Assembly (NCBI GenBank): GCA_005116815.1
Contig: SWDR01000008.1
Location: 1 to 33,280 of the forward strand
Origin: Nitrospira sp.
GTDB taxonomy: Bacteria > Nitrospirota > Nitrospiria > Nitrospirales > Nitrospiraceae
Direction of reading: 5' to 3'
Length of the DNA: 33,280 nucleotides
Shown: piece after piece, positions 16,150 to 23,487 of the stretch
Layout: each line of letters begins with the position of its first letter
Position numbering within the stretch: position 1 is the first letter of the stretch
The notes under the pieces: model-generated
The model's input: the letters and a program-made list of their open reading frames with translations, nothing else
Database searches by the model: none
Told to the model about the DNA's origin: nothing
Translations under genes and position numbers: made by a program

Positions 16150-17199
16150 ATGGCGAGTCCCCTGAGTCTGGAATCCACCATGTCGCAGCCCGCATCGCGT
16201 GCCACCTGGCAGCGCGATACGTCCATCTTGATCGTCGACGATGAGCTGTCGATCCAGAAGTTGTTGACCGTATTGCTCCAATCGGATGGGTACCGTATCC
16301 GTGCGGTTGGGTCGGCGCGTGAAGCGCTCGCGGCGCTCAAGATCGCACCGGCCTCGTTGATGATCACCGACATTAAGTTGCCGGACCAGGATGGCCTATC
16401 GCTGCTCCAGCAGGCCTCCAAGATCGATCCACGCATGATCGGGGTGGTGATGACGGGATATGCCACGGTCGATCTCGCCGTGCAAGCGATGAAGGCCGGT
16501 GCAACTGAATTTCTGATGAAACCCTTCGAGTGCGACATGGTGCTCCTGACGGTCAAACGGCTCCTCGAGCTTTATCGCCTGCGGGTTGAAAATGCCGTGT
16601 TGAAACAGGCGGTGGTGCGTGAGGGCGGCGTGCGGTTGGAGAATCCGTCATTAATCGATTTCGGGACCGGCCATCAGTTCGTCACGACCAGCGGCCCGTC
16701 CGACTACGACCGGGGGATTGCCGAGGGCGAACGTCGAGCGGCGGTGCGAGACGAAGTTTCGCAGCGGCGCGAGCAGACGCTGTTCGCGAATGCCGTGCAG
16801 CAGCTGGAGGAAGTCTGGAGATCGTTCGGCAGCACGATGGAGTCCGATGTCACTGCCTTGGCCTTCAGCTTAGTGAGCAGGATCTTACGGGGAACGATCG
16901 CAGAGCATCGGGATGTCGTGTTGGCGCAGCTGAAAGCCGCCTTGGCGACCATTCGTGAATCAGGCGTGGTGACGGTCCGCACCCACCCCTCCGATGTGTC
17001 GGTCCTTGAAGCGGCGAGGCCGGAAATGAGTCGCGATCGAGAGACAGCGTTAGTCCTGCACATTGAAGGTGATGCATCACTCTCACGAGGCAGTTGTGTC
17101 GTAGCCACGACGAATCGATTGGTCGATGCTTCCCTGGATGCACAGTTGCTGCGTCTTGGGGAGGTCTTACAGAAACGGGGGCGTGGTGGATCTCGCTGA
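16150..17199 (+). CDS. fliH: CheY-like receiver domain fused to FliH (flagellar ATPase regulator)
   Basis: A 349-residue two-part protein. Residues about 25-142 are a complete response-regulator receiver: acidic pair D30/D31, phospho-acceptor D74 in MITDIKLP, T102 in VVMTGYA and K124 in FLMKPF. After a helical linker, residues about 185-345 are FliH-like: a GxxxG (G189-G193) in a charged helix, then the domain related to V-ATPase subunit E with a VRTHPSDV motif, GSCVVAT, and VDASLDAQLLRLGEVL. FliH holds the ATPase FliI at the export gate; here it lies exactly between fliG and fliI, the normal fliH position. The fusion implies that export-ATPase docking could be controlled by phosphorylation. 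ATG 16150 has GGGGAGG about 11 bases upstream; ATG 16180 (residue 11) is possible. Confidence 0.88.
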   Translation: MASPLSLESTMSQPASRATWQRDTSILIVDDELSIQKLLTVLLQSDGYRIRAVGSAREALAALKIAPASLMITDIKLPDQDGLSLLQQASKIDPRMIGVVMTGYATVDLAVQAMKAGATEFLMKPFECDMVLLTVKRLLELYRLRVENAVLKQAVVREGGVRLENPSLIDFGTGHQFVTTSGPSDYDRGIAEGERRAAVRDEVSQRREQTLFANAVQQLEEVWRSFGSTMESDVTALAFSLVSRILRGTIAEHRDVVLAQLKAALATIRESGVVTVRTHPSDVSVLEAARPEMSRDRETALVLHIEGDASLSRGSCVVATTNRLVDASLDAQLLRLGEVLQKRGRGGSR

Positions 17200-18493
17200 A
17201 CTGATTGAACGGACAGATCCACTTGCCGTTTCCGGCCGTGTGGCGCAGGCGGTCGGGATTGTGATCGAGGGGTATGGCCCCATGACTTCTGTGGGAGAGC
17301 TCTGCGAGGTGACGCGCGAAGACGGAGAAGGAGCCGTGCTCGCCGAGGTCGTCGGATTTCGCGGTGACCGTGTACTGTTGATGCCGCTTGGGGAGATGCG
17401 AGGGATCGGTCCTGGGAGCCGGCTCTTGATGAAAGGGCATTGTGCGTCGGTGCCGGTTGGTCCGCAACTGCTCGGTCGGGTGCTGGATGGGCTTGGTGAA
17501 CCGCTCGATGGAAAGGGTCCTTTGGTGACCGAGCGTCAATATCCGCTCCATGCGGCCCCCCTCAATCCGCTTCAGCGCGCGCGCATTACCAAACCGCTCG
17601 ATCTCGGTGTCCGGGCGATCAATGCCTGTCTGACATGTGGCCTAGGCCAAAAAATCGGGATCTTTGCCAGTGCGGGTGTGGGCAAGAGCGTCTTGCTCGG
17701 CATGATGAGCCGCTACACCAGAGCCGACGTGAATGTGATTGCCTTGATCGGTGAACGAGGCAGAGAAGTGAACGAATTCCTCGAACGGGACCTCACGCCG
17801 GCCGCACTGCAACGGTCGGTCGTCATTGTGGCCACGTCGGATCAGCCTCCGCTGGTGCGGTTGCGGGGCGCATTGATCGCGACGGCGATTGCAGAGTATT
17901 TTCGCGATTGTGGAAAGCAGGTCCTTTTGATGATGGACTCGCTGACCCGTTTAGCCCATAGCCAGCGTGAAGTAGGGCTTGCCATCGGCGAACCACCGAC
18001 CACAAAGGGATATACGCCCTCGGTCTTTACGTTTCTTCCAAAGCTCTTGGAACGAGTCGGGACTGGTCCTGGATCCGGCACGATCACCGGACTCTATACG
18101 GTGTTGATGGACGGCGACGAGGTGTCAGACCCTATTGCTGAAACTGTGCGATCCATCCTCGATGGGCATATTGTGCTGTCACGGCAGATGGCCGCGCGCA
18201 ATCATTTCCCGGCGATCGACCTGCTGAATAGTACGAGCCGGGTCATGAAAGACATCGTGGGGCGCGAGCATTATTCGGCAGCCCGGTCCATGGTCGAACT
18301 CATGGCTCGCTACCAACAATCGGAAGATCTCATTCTATTGGGTGCCTATAAGGCGGGGACGAATAAGGCGCTGGACCGGGCCGTATCCGCACAAGATGGG
18401 ATCGATGCCTTTCTTCGACAGGAGATCGACCAACCGGCTGATCTTGGGGCATCGGTTCAGGATTTACTCACGCTGATGAAGAGCACCGCATGA
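17183..18493 (+). CDS. fliI: Flagellum-specific ATP synthase FliI
   Basis: The 436-residue ATPase of the flagellar type III export apparatus, related to F1-ATPase beta. It has Walker A at about residues 162-169 (ASAGVGKS), Walker B in QVLLMMDSLTRLAHSQREVGLA and a conserved GEPPTTKGYTPSVF segment. The frame is open from 17126, but the family starts close to the 'DLAELIERTDP' helix, so GTG 17183 (or GTG 17186) is chosen, with a GGGGG just upstream. It overlaps the end of the FliH-fusion gene by 17 bases and the fliJ start by 4, so all three are translationally coupled and probably made in fixed ratio. Confidence 0.95.
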   Translation: MVDLAELIERTDPLAVSGRVAQAVGIVIEGYGPMTSVGELCEVTREDGEGAVLAEVVGFRGDRVLLMPLGEMRGIGPGSRLLMKGHCASVPVGPQLLGRVLDGLGEPLDGKGPLVTERQYPLHAAPLNPLQRARITKPLDLGVRAINACLTCGLGQKIGIFASAGVGKSVLLGMMSRYTRADVNVIALIGERGREVNEFLERDLTPAALQRSVVIVATSDQPPLVRLRGALIATAIAEYFRDCGKQVLLMMDSLTRLAHSQREVGLAIGEPPTTKGYTPSVFTFLPKLLERVGTGPGSGTITGLYTVLMDGDEVSDPIAETVRSILDGHIVLSRQMAARNHFPAIDLLNSTSRVMKDIVGREHYSAARSMVELMARYQQSEDLILLGAYKAGTNKALDRAVSAQDGIDAFLRQEIDQPADLGASVQDLLTLMKSTA

Positions 18494-18930
18494 AACTCGA
18501 TGCGGTACGACGCTATCGTGCACAAGTGGAAGACCTGTTGCGTATGGACTTGCTTCACGCTCGCCAGAATCTTCAGGATGCTGAATCCGCCTATCAGGCC
18601 CTCGACGAACAGGCGCGGATGACGGCTGAGCGGTATGTAGCCAAGGCCAGCAGCGGGATCGTGTTGGAGGAGTTTCTTGAATGGCAGGTCACCTGTGACG
18701 CGGAAGCCGTCTTGCTGACGCAAGCCTGGCAGGCTGAATGCCGGTGCCGTGAAGAATGGCATCAGAAGCAGCAAGAGTTGCAGCTTGCGATGCAGGAGCG
18801 TCGGACACTCGACCGTCTTGCCGAGCGGTTACGTCAGCAGCAGCGAGTGATCCAGTATCGAGCCGAGCAATCGCAAATGGATGAGTCCGCGCGCCGTACG
18901 AGCGGAATATCTCGTTCGCATAATTCATGA
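18490..18930 (+). CDS. fliJ: Flagellar export protein FliJ
   Basis: A 146-residue, almost wholly helical, Gln/Glu/Arg-rich protein predicted to form an antiparallel coiled coil. FliJ is the stalk-like partner of the FliI ATPase, comparable to F1 gamma, and opens the export gate for proton-driven secretion. Sequence conservation is low in this family. The call rests on size, the pattern (VEDLLRMDLLHARQNLQDAE) and the position directly after fliI, with the ATG overlapping the fliI stop. Confidence 0.88.
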   Translation: MKLDAVRRYRAQVEDLLRMDLLHARQNLQDAESAYQALDEQARMTAERYVAKASSGIVLEEFLEWQVTCDAEAVLLTQAWQAECRCREEWHQKQQELQLAMQERRTLDRLAERLRQQQRVIQYRAEQSQMDESARRTSGISRSHNS

Positions 18931-19709
18931 TGAGCCATTATCAGTTGAACCAACAACGAGACCGGATTACGCTCTCACGCCGTCATGCGGAAGGACCTCG
19001 CCGTCCTCGCACGGGGTGGGGGAGACAGATCTGGTCTGTCTCGATCATGCTGGGTGTGATTATGGTCTTGTGCTGGACGGTTGTGCAACTCAACGATGCC
19101 TCATCCGCTCCTGCAACGGCTCCTACTGCCACTCGCAAGGCGCTTCCGAAGGGGAGTACTCCCGGTAAGTTGTCTTCGGGTTCCAAGCCGATAGAAGAGG
19201 CGAAGGCCCAGTCGGCTGAGTCCTCACCGGCAGAGGCGACACAAACGCAAGGCCCAGCGATCAATTTGCCGGAGGAAGTGGTGGCGATGTTCCAACAGCG
19301 GCAAGATGATTTGGAACGTCGGGAGAAAACGGTCAGGACATCGGAGGATCGGCTCACGAATCTCAGGGCTGAAATTGAGCAGATCTTGAGCAAAGTCGAG
19401 GCGGCAGAACAGCGCCGCCTCCGTGCGAAGGAACAACAAGAAAAGGCGGCTGCAGGGCAGAGCGCTGCACAGAGCGCGGCGCAGAAGAAACAAGCGGCCG
19501 ATGAGCACAGTCAACGATATGCACAGTTGACGAAGATTTATGAAAGTATGCCTGCCGAGGAAGCTGCCGCGCGTATTGAAAAGATGCCGGATCGAAAGGC
19601 CTTGGAGATTCTCCGTTTGGTAAAAGGCAAGACTGCCGGATCGATTCTCGCCCAGGTGAAAGTGGACCGAGCCGCAAAACTCACCGAACAATTGCTTTCC
19701 AATCCCTGA
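18927..19709 (+). CDS. MotE-like membrane-anchored coiled-coil protein
   Basis: A 260-residue protein with a basic N-terminus, one transmembrane helix (about residues 35-54), an Ala/Ser/Thr/Pro-rich periplasmic linker, a coiled coil (about 108-185, Glu/Gln/Arg/Ala) and a C-terminal helical domain of the MgtE-N type (YESMPAEEAAARIEKMPDRK and the following residues). This architecture matches MotE, a periplasmic chaperone for stator and motor-scaffold proteins, and related proteins encoded after fliJ. A structural or motor-assembly role is inferred. The ATG overlaps the fliJ stop (ATGATGA), so it belongs to the fliF-fliJ operon. Confidence 0.75.
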   Translation: MMSHYQLNQQRDRITLSRRHAEGPRRPRTGWGRQIWSVSIMLGVIMVLCWTVVQLNDASSAPATAPTATRKALPKGSTPGKLSSGSKPIEEAKAQSAESSPAEATQTQGPAINLPEEVVAMFQQRQDDLERREKTVRTSEDRLTNLRAEIEQILSKVEAAEQRRLRAKEQQEKAAAGQSAAQSAAQKKQAADEHSQRYAQLTKIYESMPAEEAAARIEKMPDRKALEILRLVKGKTAGSILAQVKVDRAAKLTEQLLSNP

Positions 19710-19841
19710 CCGATTCCTGTCTCCTGTGTGCTCCCGGTATTCTTTACCCCATCATCCGGCATCTTTTTCCGCAGTCGTGTTTCTTGCCGCGTTGATTTCA
19801 TCAAAGTGCACGCCAATCGATAGATATCTCGTTATTCTGTC

Positions 19842-19857
19842 TGGCATGAGCCTTGAA
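19842..19857 (+). promoter_or_regulatory. Sigma54-like promoter with imperfect -12 element
   Basis: TGGCATGAGCCTTGAA matches the -24 element well (TGGCA) and has the correct 10-base spacing, but the -12 doublet is GA instead of GC. It would start transcription near 19868, about 40 bases before the hook-like gene. The close likeness to the two TGGCAT promoters at 12217 and 21463 supports it; the missing C argues for a weak promoter. Confidence 0.4.
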
Positions 19858-19909
19858 AGATCCACAATCGACAATGTGCCCCCATTACCCATAAGGACAA
19901 CGAGGACCT

Positions 19910-21208
19910 ATGGACTTTCAACAACTCAGCCCACAGATCGGCACCGCACCGGCGAGCGGAGACCTCCAGCCATTCGCCGCTGGAAACTCGGTTAGCTCGG
20001 TTTCTCACGAGAAAGGATTCTCATCGGTCTTGAAGGCCGCGTCGCAGCGGGTCGAAGCCAGGAGAGAGGCGAAGTCGCGCACCTCTCAGACTGAGCGTGA
20101 AAGTCGATCATCCAGCACCACGCAGTCAACGCACCGTGGTCTCACATCCAAGACCGATGGCAGTCGAGGGCCAAAACCACGTGCCTCTCAGTCAGAGCGT
20201 GAATATCGACCATCCAGTACGACTCCGGTGGTTCACCGGAGTCAGGTGCAGAAGGCGACAGACAACTCGGACAGCAATAACACAGAGTCTCCTCTTCCTC
20301 AGACTGAGAACGGCGCCGACACGTTGGGCGCGAACCTCAATATGCTGGCTGGGACATCCACGACAGGCACGAACTTCAGTATTGCCGATCCGACAGGGAC
20401 CTCGAACTTTTCGACGTCGATGACCGTCTACGATTCTCTTGGAAACAGCCACCTCCTCACGACCTATTTCACCAAGGCCGGAAGTAATACCTGGAACTAC
20501 AATGTGACGGCCAACAGCAATGACGTGGTGACGGCCAACTATGCCTCGGCGAATATCGATGCCACACTCGGCATCACCAGGGTCGGGGCCGGGACCCTGA
20601 CCTTTGGCACGGACGGTACGCTCGACCGCGAGAGCGTGGCCATCCGGTTCGATACAGGGACGGCAGCCGGGACAGCCGGGACAGTACCGGGGCAAATGCA
20701 AATCGATTTTAACGGAGCGACACCCGATCAGTTGCTCACCTATAACTATGGCACCAGTGTCACGACGGAAGGTGGCAACGGATTAGACGGCACGACTCAG
20801 TTCGGTTCGCAATCCGCGGTGGTGCAGCTGACGCAGGATGGGTATGCGGCCGGTTCACTCCAGGCGTTCTCAGTCGATGGGAACGGGGTCATCAATGGAC
20901 GGTTCTCCAACGGTCAGTTGCGGGCGCTGGCGCAAGTGGTCTTGGCACGTTTTCCCGACCCCCTTGGTTTGACGCGAACCGGGAACAATACCTTTGCGGA
21001 ATCCGGCAACTCAGGGCAACCGGTGACTGGAGTTCCGGAGAGTGCGGGATTGGGGAAATTGAAGTCCAATACGTTGGAACTGTCCAATGTCGACTTGGGT
21101 GAAAGTTTTATCGATATGATCGCCGCCCAACGTGGTTTCCAAGCCAACTCTCGTGTCATCACGACATCCGACGAGATTCTCCAAGAACTCGTCAATCTCA
21201 AGCGGTAG
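19910..21208 (+). CDS. Hook protein FlgE C-terminal part fused to a FliK-like N-terminal segment
   Basis: A 432-residue protein. From about residue 138 to the end it is flagellar hook protein FlgE: MTVYDSLGN, a VQLTQDGYAAGSL segment, FSNGQLRALAQVVLARF, and the terminal signature with LELSNVDLG, FIDMIAAQRGFQANSRVITT and LQELVNLKR. The normal FlgE N-terminus (the SGL...NIANVNTVGFK helix) is absent. Residues 1-137 are instead hydrophilic and Ser/Thr/Gln/Arg-rich with a 34-residue tandem repeat, resembling the disordered N-terminus of a FliK-type hook-length protein. Hook assembly needs both terminal helices, so this is either a deletion joining fliK to flgE, an assembly artefact, or a genuinely altered hook or cap protein. 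The ATG follows an AAGGA-type site; the gene appears to be transcribed alone. Confidence 0.75.
   Translation: MDFQQLSPQIGTAPASGDLQPFAAGNSVSSVSHEKGFSSVLKAASQRVEARREAKSRTSQTERESRSSSTTQSTHRGLTSKTDGSRGPKPRASQSEREYRPSSTTPVVHRSQVQKATDNSDSNNTESPLPQTENGADTLGANLNMLAGTSTTGTNFSIADPTGTSNFSTSMTVYDSLGNSHLLTTYFTKAGSNTWNYNVTANSNDVVTANYASANIDATLGITRVGAGTLTFGTDGTLDRESVAIRFDTGTAAGTAGTVPGQMQIDFNGATPDQLLTYNYGTSVTTEGGNGLDGTTQFGSQSAVVQLTQDGYAAGSLQAFSVDGNGVINGRFSNGQLRALAQVVLARFPDPLGLTRTGNNTFAESGNSGQPVTGVPESAGLGKLKSNTLELSNVDLGESFIDMIAAQRGFQANSRVITTSDEILQELVNLKR
20072..20275 (+). repeat. Tandem 102-bp (34-codon) repeat inside the hook chimera gene
   Basis: Two units with a 102-bp period: CCTCTCAG at 20082 recurs as CCTCTCAG at 20184, and the following 40 or so bases are nearly identical. 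At protein level SRTSQTERESRSSST (residues 56-70) matches PRASQSEREYRPSST (90-104). Similarity fades in the second half of each unit. Confidence 0.75.
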
Positions 21209-21220
21209 TCCGCTGTGATG

Positions 21221-21254
21221 GGTGGGTCATGCTCCGCCGTGCGCGTGACCCACC
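21221..21254 (+). terminator. Hairpin after the hook chimera, possible terminator
   Basis: GGGTGGGTCA and TGACCCACCC form a perfect 10-bp GC-rich stem with a loop of about 14 bases, starting just after the stop codon at 21208. No clear T-run follows, so termination may be inefficient or factor-assisted. Confidence 0.5.
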
Positions 21255-21309
21255 CCACAGGAGCCATTCTTGCTTCCGTGATTCGATACCCTCGTCATTG
21301 ATCTGTGTT

Positions 21310-21419
21310 TCGACTGGCGTGACCTGTCAGGAATTTGACATCGTCAATCGACTGGCGTCCCGTCCTCTCTCCCTCCGTGCTTCCTTTCCTCTGTTTCGAC
21401 GAATCTATTCATCTGGCGT
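21310..21419. promoter_or_regulatory. CTGGCGT direct repeats upstream of the fliL promoter
   Basis: TCGACTGGCGT occurs exactly at 21310-21320 and 21348-21358, and CTGGCGT again at 21413-21419. They lie about 70-180 bases upstream of the predicted transcription start, the usual place for enhancer sites of sigma54 activators. Confidence 0.4.
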
Positions 21420-21462
21420 GAGCTTTCTTGCCTGACGCGCTTCGAACCGAGCGAAATTCTTG

Positions 21463-21478
21463 TGGCATACGCATTGCA
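21463..21478 (+). promoter_or_regulatory. Sigma54 promoter of the fliL operon
   Basis: TGGCATACGCATTGCA has GG (21464-21465) and GC (21476-21477) exactly 10 bases apart and matches the consensus on both sides. The start of transcription should be near 21489, about 30 bases before the fliL ATG. Confidence 0.78.
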
Positions 21479-21519
21479 AACTCCCTGTTCCTGTCACCGT
21501 TGGACTAGAGGAGGATCTT

Positions 21520-22083
21520 ATGTCAGATGCAGCAGCCGCTGAAGATGGGAAGGCTCCGGTCGCAGTTTCAGCCGGGATCCCCATGAAAATGGTCATCATC
21601 ATTGTTGTCGCGACTCTCTTGCTCGGCATTGGCGCGGCCTTCGCCATTTTCAAGATGACCTCGGGAGGGCATGGGGGCGACGAGGCGAAAACAGAGGCCG
21701 GCGAGCCGAAAGCCAGCGAACCGAAAGCTGAGAGTCATGGCGAGAGCGGGCATAAAGGAGAGGGGAAAGCCGGCGTGGCCAAGGGCGTCATGTTCGATGT
21801 GGACCCCTTCATTGTCAACTTGGCCGATGCACAAGATGTGAAGTACTTGAAGCTGACGGTGAAGCTGGAGATGGATAATCAGGAGGGGGCGGATGCCTTG
21901 ACCGAACGTATCCCGCAGGTACGCGATACGATTCTTGTGCTGTTGACCAGCAAAGAATCTTCGTCGATTCGTACGACCCAGGGAAAATTCCAGCTGCGCG
22001 ACGAAATTACGCAGCGGGTCAACAGTCTGCTCCCCAAGCCGGCGGTCCATACGGTGTATTTCACTGACTTCGTCGTGCAGTAG
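21520..22083 (+). CDS. fliL: Flagellar basal-body-associated protein FliL
   Basis: A 187-residue single-pass inner-membrane protein. It has a short cytoplasmic N-terminus, one transmembrane helix (about residues 22-46), a Glu/Lys/Gly-rich periplasmic linker, and the FliL domain (about 88-187; DPFIVNLAD, KLTVKLEMDN, then a region ending in VYFTDFVVQ). FliL encircles and supports stator units at the motor. GAGGAGG about 7 bases upstream marks the ATG at 21520; an earlier in-frame ATG at 21460 lies before the sigma54 promoter and cannot be used. First gene of the fliL operon; fliM follows after 21 bases. Confidence 0.94.
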   Translation: MSDAAAAEDGKAPVAVSAGIPMKMVIIIVVATLLLGIGAAFAIFKMTSGGHGGDEAKTEAGEPKASEPKAESHGESGHKGEGKAGVAKGVMFDVDPFIVNLADAQDVKYLKLTVKLEMDNQEGADALTERIPQVRDTILVLLTSKESSSIRTTQGKFQLRDEITQRVNSLLPKPAVHTVYFTDFVVQ

Positions 22084-22104
22084 CCACAAGGACGATCCGG
22101 ACCT

Positions 22105-23079
22105 ATGGAAAAAATCCTCTCCCAAGACGAAATCGATGCGCTCTTAAAGGGAGTCGATTCCGGTGCCGTCGAATCCAAACCGGCAGAGGAGCCGGCTGCT
22201 GCATCGGGGGCCAAGCAGTTCGATCTGTTCAACCAAGAGCGGATCATTCGTGGGCGGATGCCGACGCTCGAGTTGATCAACGATCGTTTCATTCGCCGGC
22301 AATCGATTTCGTGGGGAGCGGCGTTGCATGACACGATTGAATTCGCCGTCGTCGGCACCCAGATCACCAAGTTCGGCGAATTCCTCAAGAAGGTGCCGAT
22401 GCCGTCCTCGATGAACGTCTTTCATATGGAGCCGCTTCGCAGTAACGGGCTCTTTGTGATGGACGCGTTCCTGGTCTATCTGATTGTGGATTACTTTTTC
22501 GGAGGTAAAGGGCAGACACACGTCAAACCGGAAGGCCGCGATTTTACGCCGATCCAATTGCGCGTCATCAAAAAGCTGGTCCAGCAGGCCTTCCTCGATC
22601 TCGAGAAAGCCTGGGAGGCGCTGATGACGGTCAAGATCCAGCATGTGCGCTCGGAAAGTAATCCTCAATTTGCCATGGTGGTCTCCGCCTCCGAGATTGT
22701 GGCTGTGGTGACGTTGCAAGTGGTGATCGGCGAAACCGCCCGCGATATGTTTATCGTCTATCCCTACTCGATGCTCGAACCGATCAAAGAAAAACTCTAT
22801 TCAGGACTGGTCTCAGATCATGTCGAGCAAGACGGCGGGTGGGCGGGCCGGTTTCGGGAGCGATTGCAAGAATGCGAGCTCAATGTCGCCGTCAGGCTCG
22901 GGACCGCGTCCGTCAAGGTGCAAGACGTGCTCAACTTTACGGCGGGAGATGTCATCGTCTTGGATCAACGGCCGGGCGATCCTCTGGATTGTTTTGTCGA
23001 GGGATATCTGAAATTTCAAGGAAGCCCCGGTGTCTTCAAGGGAAACCATGCCTGTCGTGTATCGAAAGTGATTGCGTAA
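22105..23079 (+). CDS. fliM: Flagellar motor switch protein FliM
   Basis: A 324-residue C-ring protein that receives CheY-P and passes the signal to FliG. The N-terminal CheY-binding peptide is intact (ILSQDEIDALL, residues 4-14), followed by a short linker, the CheC-like middle domain (LELINDRFIRRQS..., ending near residue 235) and the C-terminal SpoA domain (VRLGTASVKVQDVL...). Length is typical. The intact CheY-binding motif implies that the motor is under chemotactic control, although no che genes are in this window. Confidence 0.96.
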   Translation: MEKILSQDEIDALLKGVDSGAVESKPAEEPAAASGAKQFDLFNQERIIRGRMPTLELINDRFIRRQSISWGAALHDTIEFAVVGTQITKFGEFLKKVPMPSSMNVFHMEPLRSNGLFVMDAFLVYLIVDYFFGGKGQTHVKPEGRDFTPIQLRVIKKLVQQAFLDLEKAWEALMTVKIQHVRSESNPQFAMVVSASEIVAVVTLQVVIGETARDMFIVYPYSMLEPIKEKLYSGLVSDHVEQDGGWAGRFRERLQECELNVAVRLGTASVKVQDVLNFTAGDVIVLDQRPGDPLDCFVEGYLKFQGSPGVFKGNHACRVSKVIA

Positions 23080-23108
23080 GCGAGCCCTGTTGTTGAGGAG
23101 ATCGATCT

Positions 23109-23465
23109 ATGGCTGATACCGACGTCACAAAACCTGAATCCGGTGCATCGTCCCCTCCGGTGGCTTCGTTTCCGCAGGTCGACAATGGCGGGGCGGTGCC
23201 GGCGCAGAAGAATTTGGATTTTATCCTCGATATTCCTATGCAGGTGACTGTGCAGGTGGGGTCGACCAAGATGGCGATTCGCGAATTATTGCAGCTCGGG
23301 CAGGGGTCGGTGGTCGAACTCGAAAAACTTGCGGGCGAAGCCATGGAAGTGCTGGTCAACAATAAGCTGATTGCGCGCGGTGAAGTGGTGGTGGTGAACG
23401 AGAAATACGGCATCCGATTGACCGATGTCATCAGCACGGTCGAACGGGTACAGCAACTCGGCTAG
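23109..23465 (+). CDS. fliN: Flagellar motor switch protein FliN
   Basis: A 118-residue SpoA-domain protein: a polar N-terminal extension (about 35 residues), then the core DFILDIPMQVTVQVG, ELLQLGQGSVVEL and NNKLIARGEVVVVNEKYGIR. FliN forms the base of the C ring and docks the FliH-FliI complex; here its FliH partner would be the receiver fusion. GAGGAG precedes the ATG. Confidence 0.96.
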   Translation: MADTDVTKPESGASSPPVASFPQVDNGGAVPAQKNLDFILDIPMQVTVQVGSTKMAIRELLQLGQGSVVELEKLAGEAMEVLVNNKLIARGEVVVVNEKYGIRLTDVISTVERVQQLG

Positions 23466-23487
23466 GACGAGGGGAGACGGAGACGGC

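Larger units (their letters stand above)
21209..21519. other. 311-base intergenic region between the hook chimera and fliL
   Basis: No gene is supported here. It contains, in order, a perfect-stem hairpin (21221-21254), three CTGGCGT repeats (21310-21419), a sigma54 promoter (21463-21478) and the fliL ribosome site (GAGGAGG near 21508). Confidence 0.6.

Noticed and set aside
15819-16556. 245-residue reverse open frame spanning the end of fliG and the receiver domain
   Set aside because: It runs across two well-supported genes, is Ser/Ile-rich and has no recognisable family features.
19786-19802. GGCATC...CCGCA as a second sigma54 promoter in the same gap
   Set aside because: The GG and GC doublets are 11 bases apart, not 10, which is not tolerated in known sigma54 promoters.
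19785-19825. Possible sigma28 promoter (CAAA ... ATCGATAG) upstream of the hook chimera
   Set aside because: Spacing between the candidate -35 and -10 elements is about 10 bases instead of about 15, and the -35 is not TAAA.
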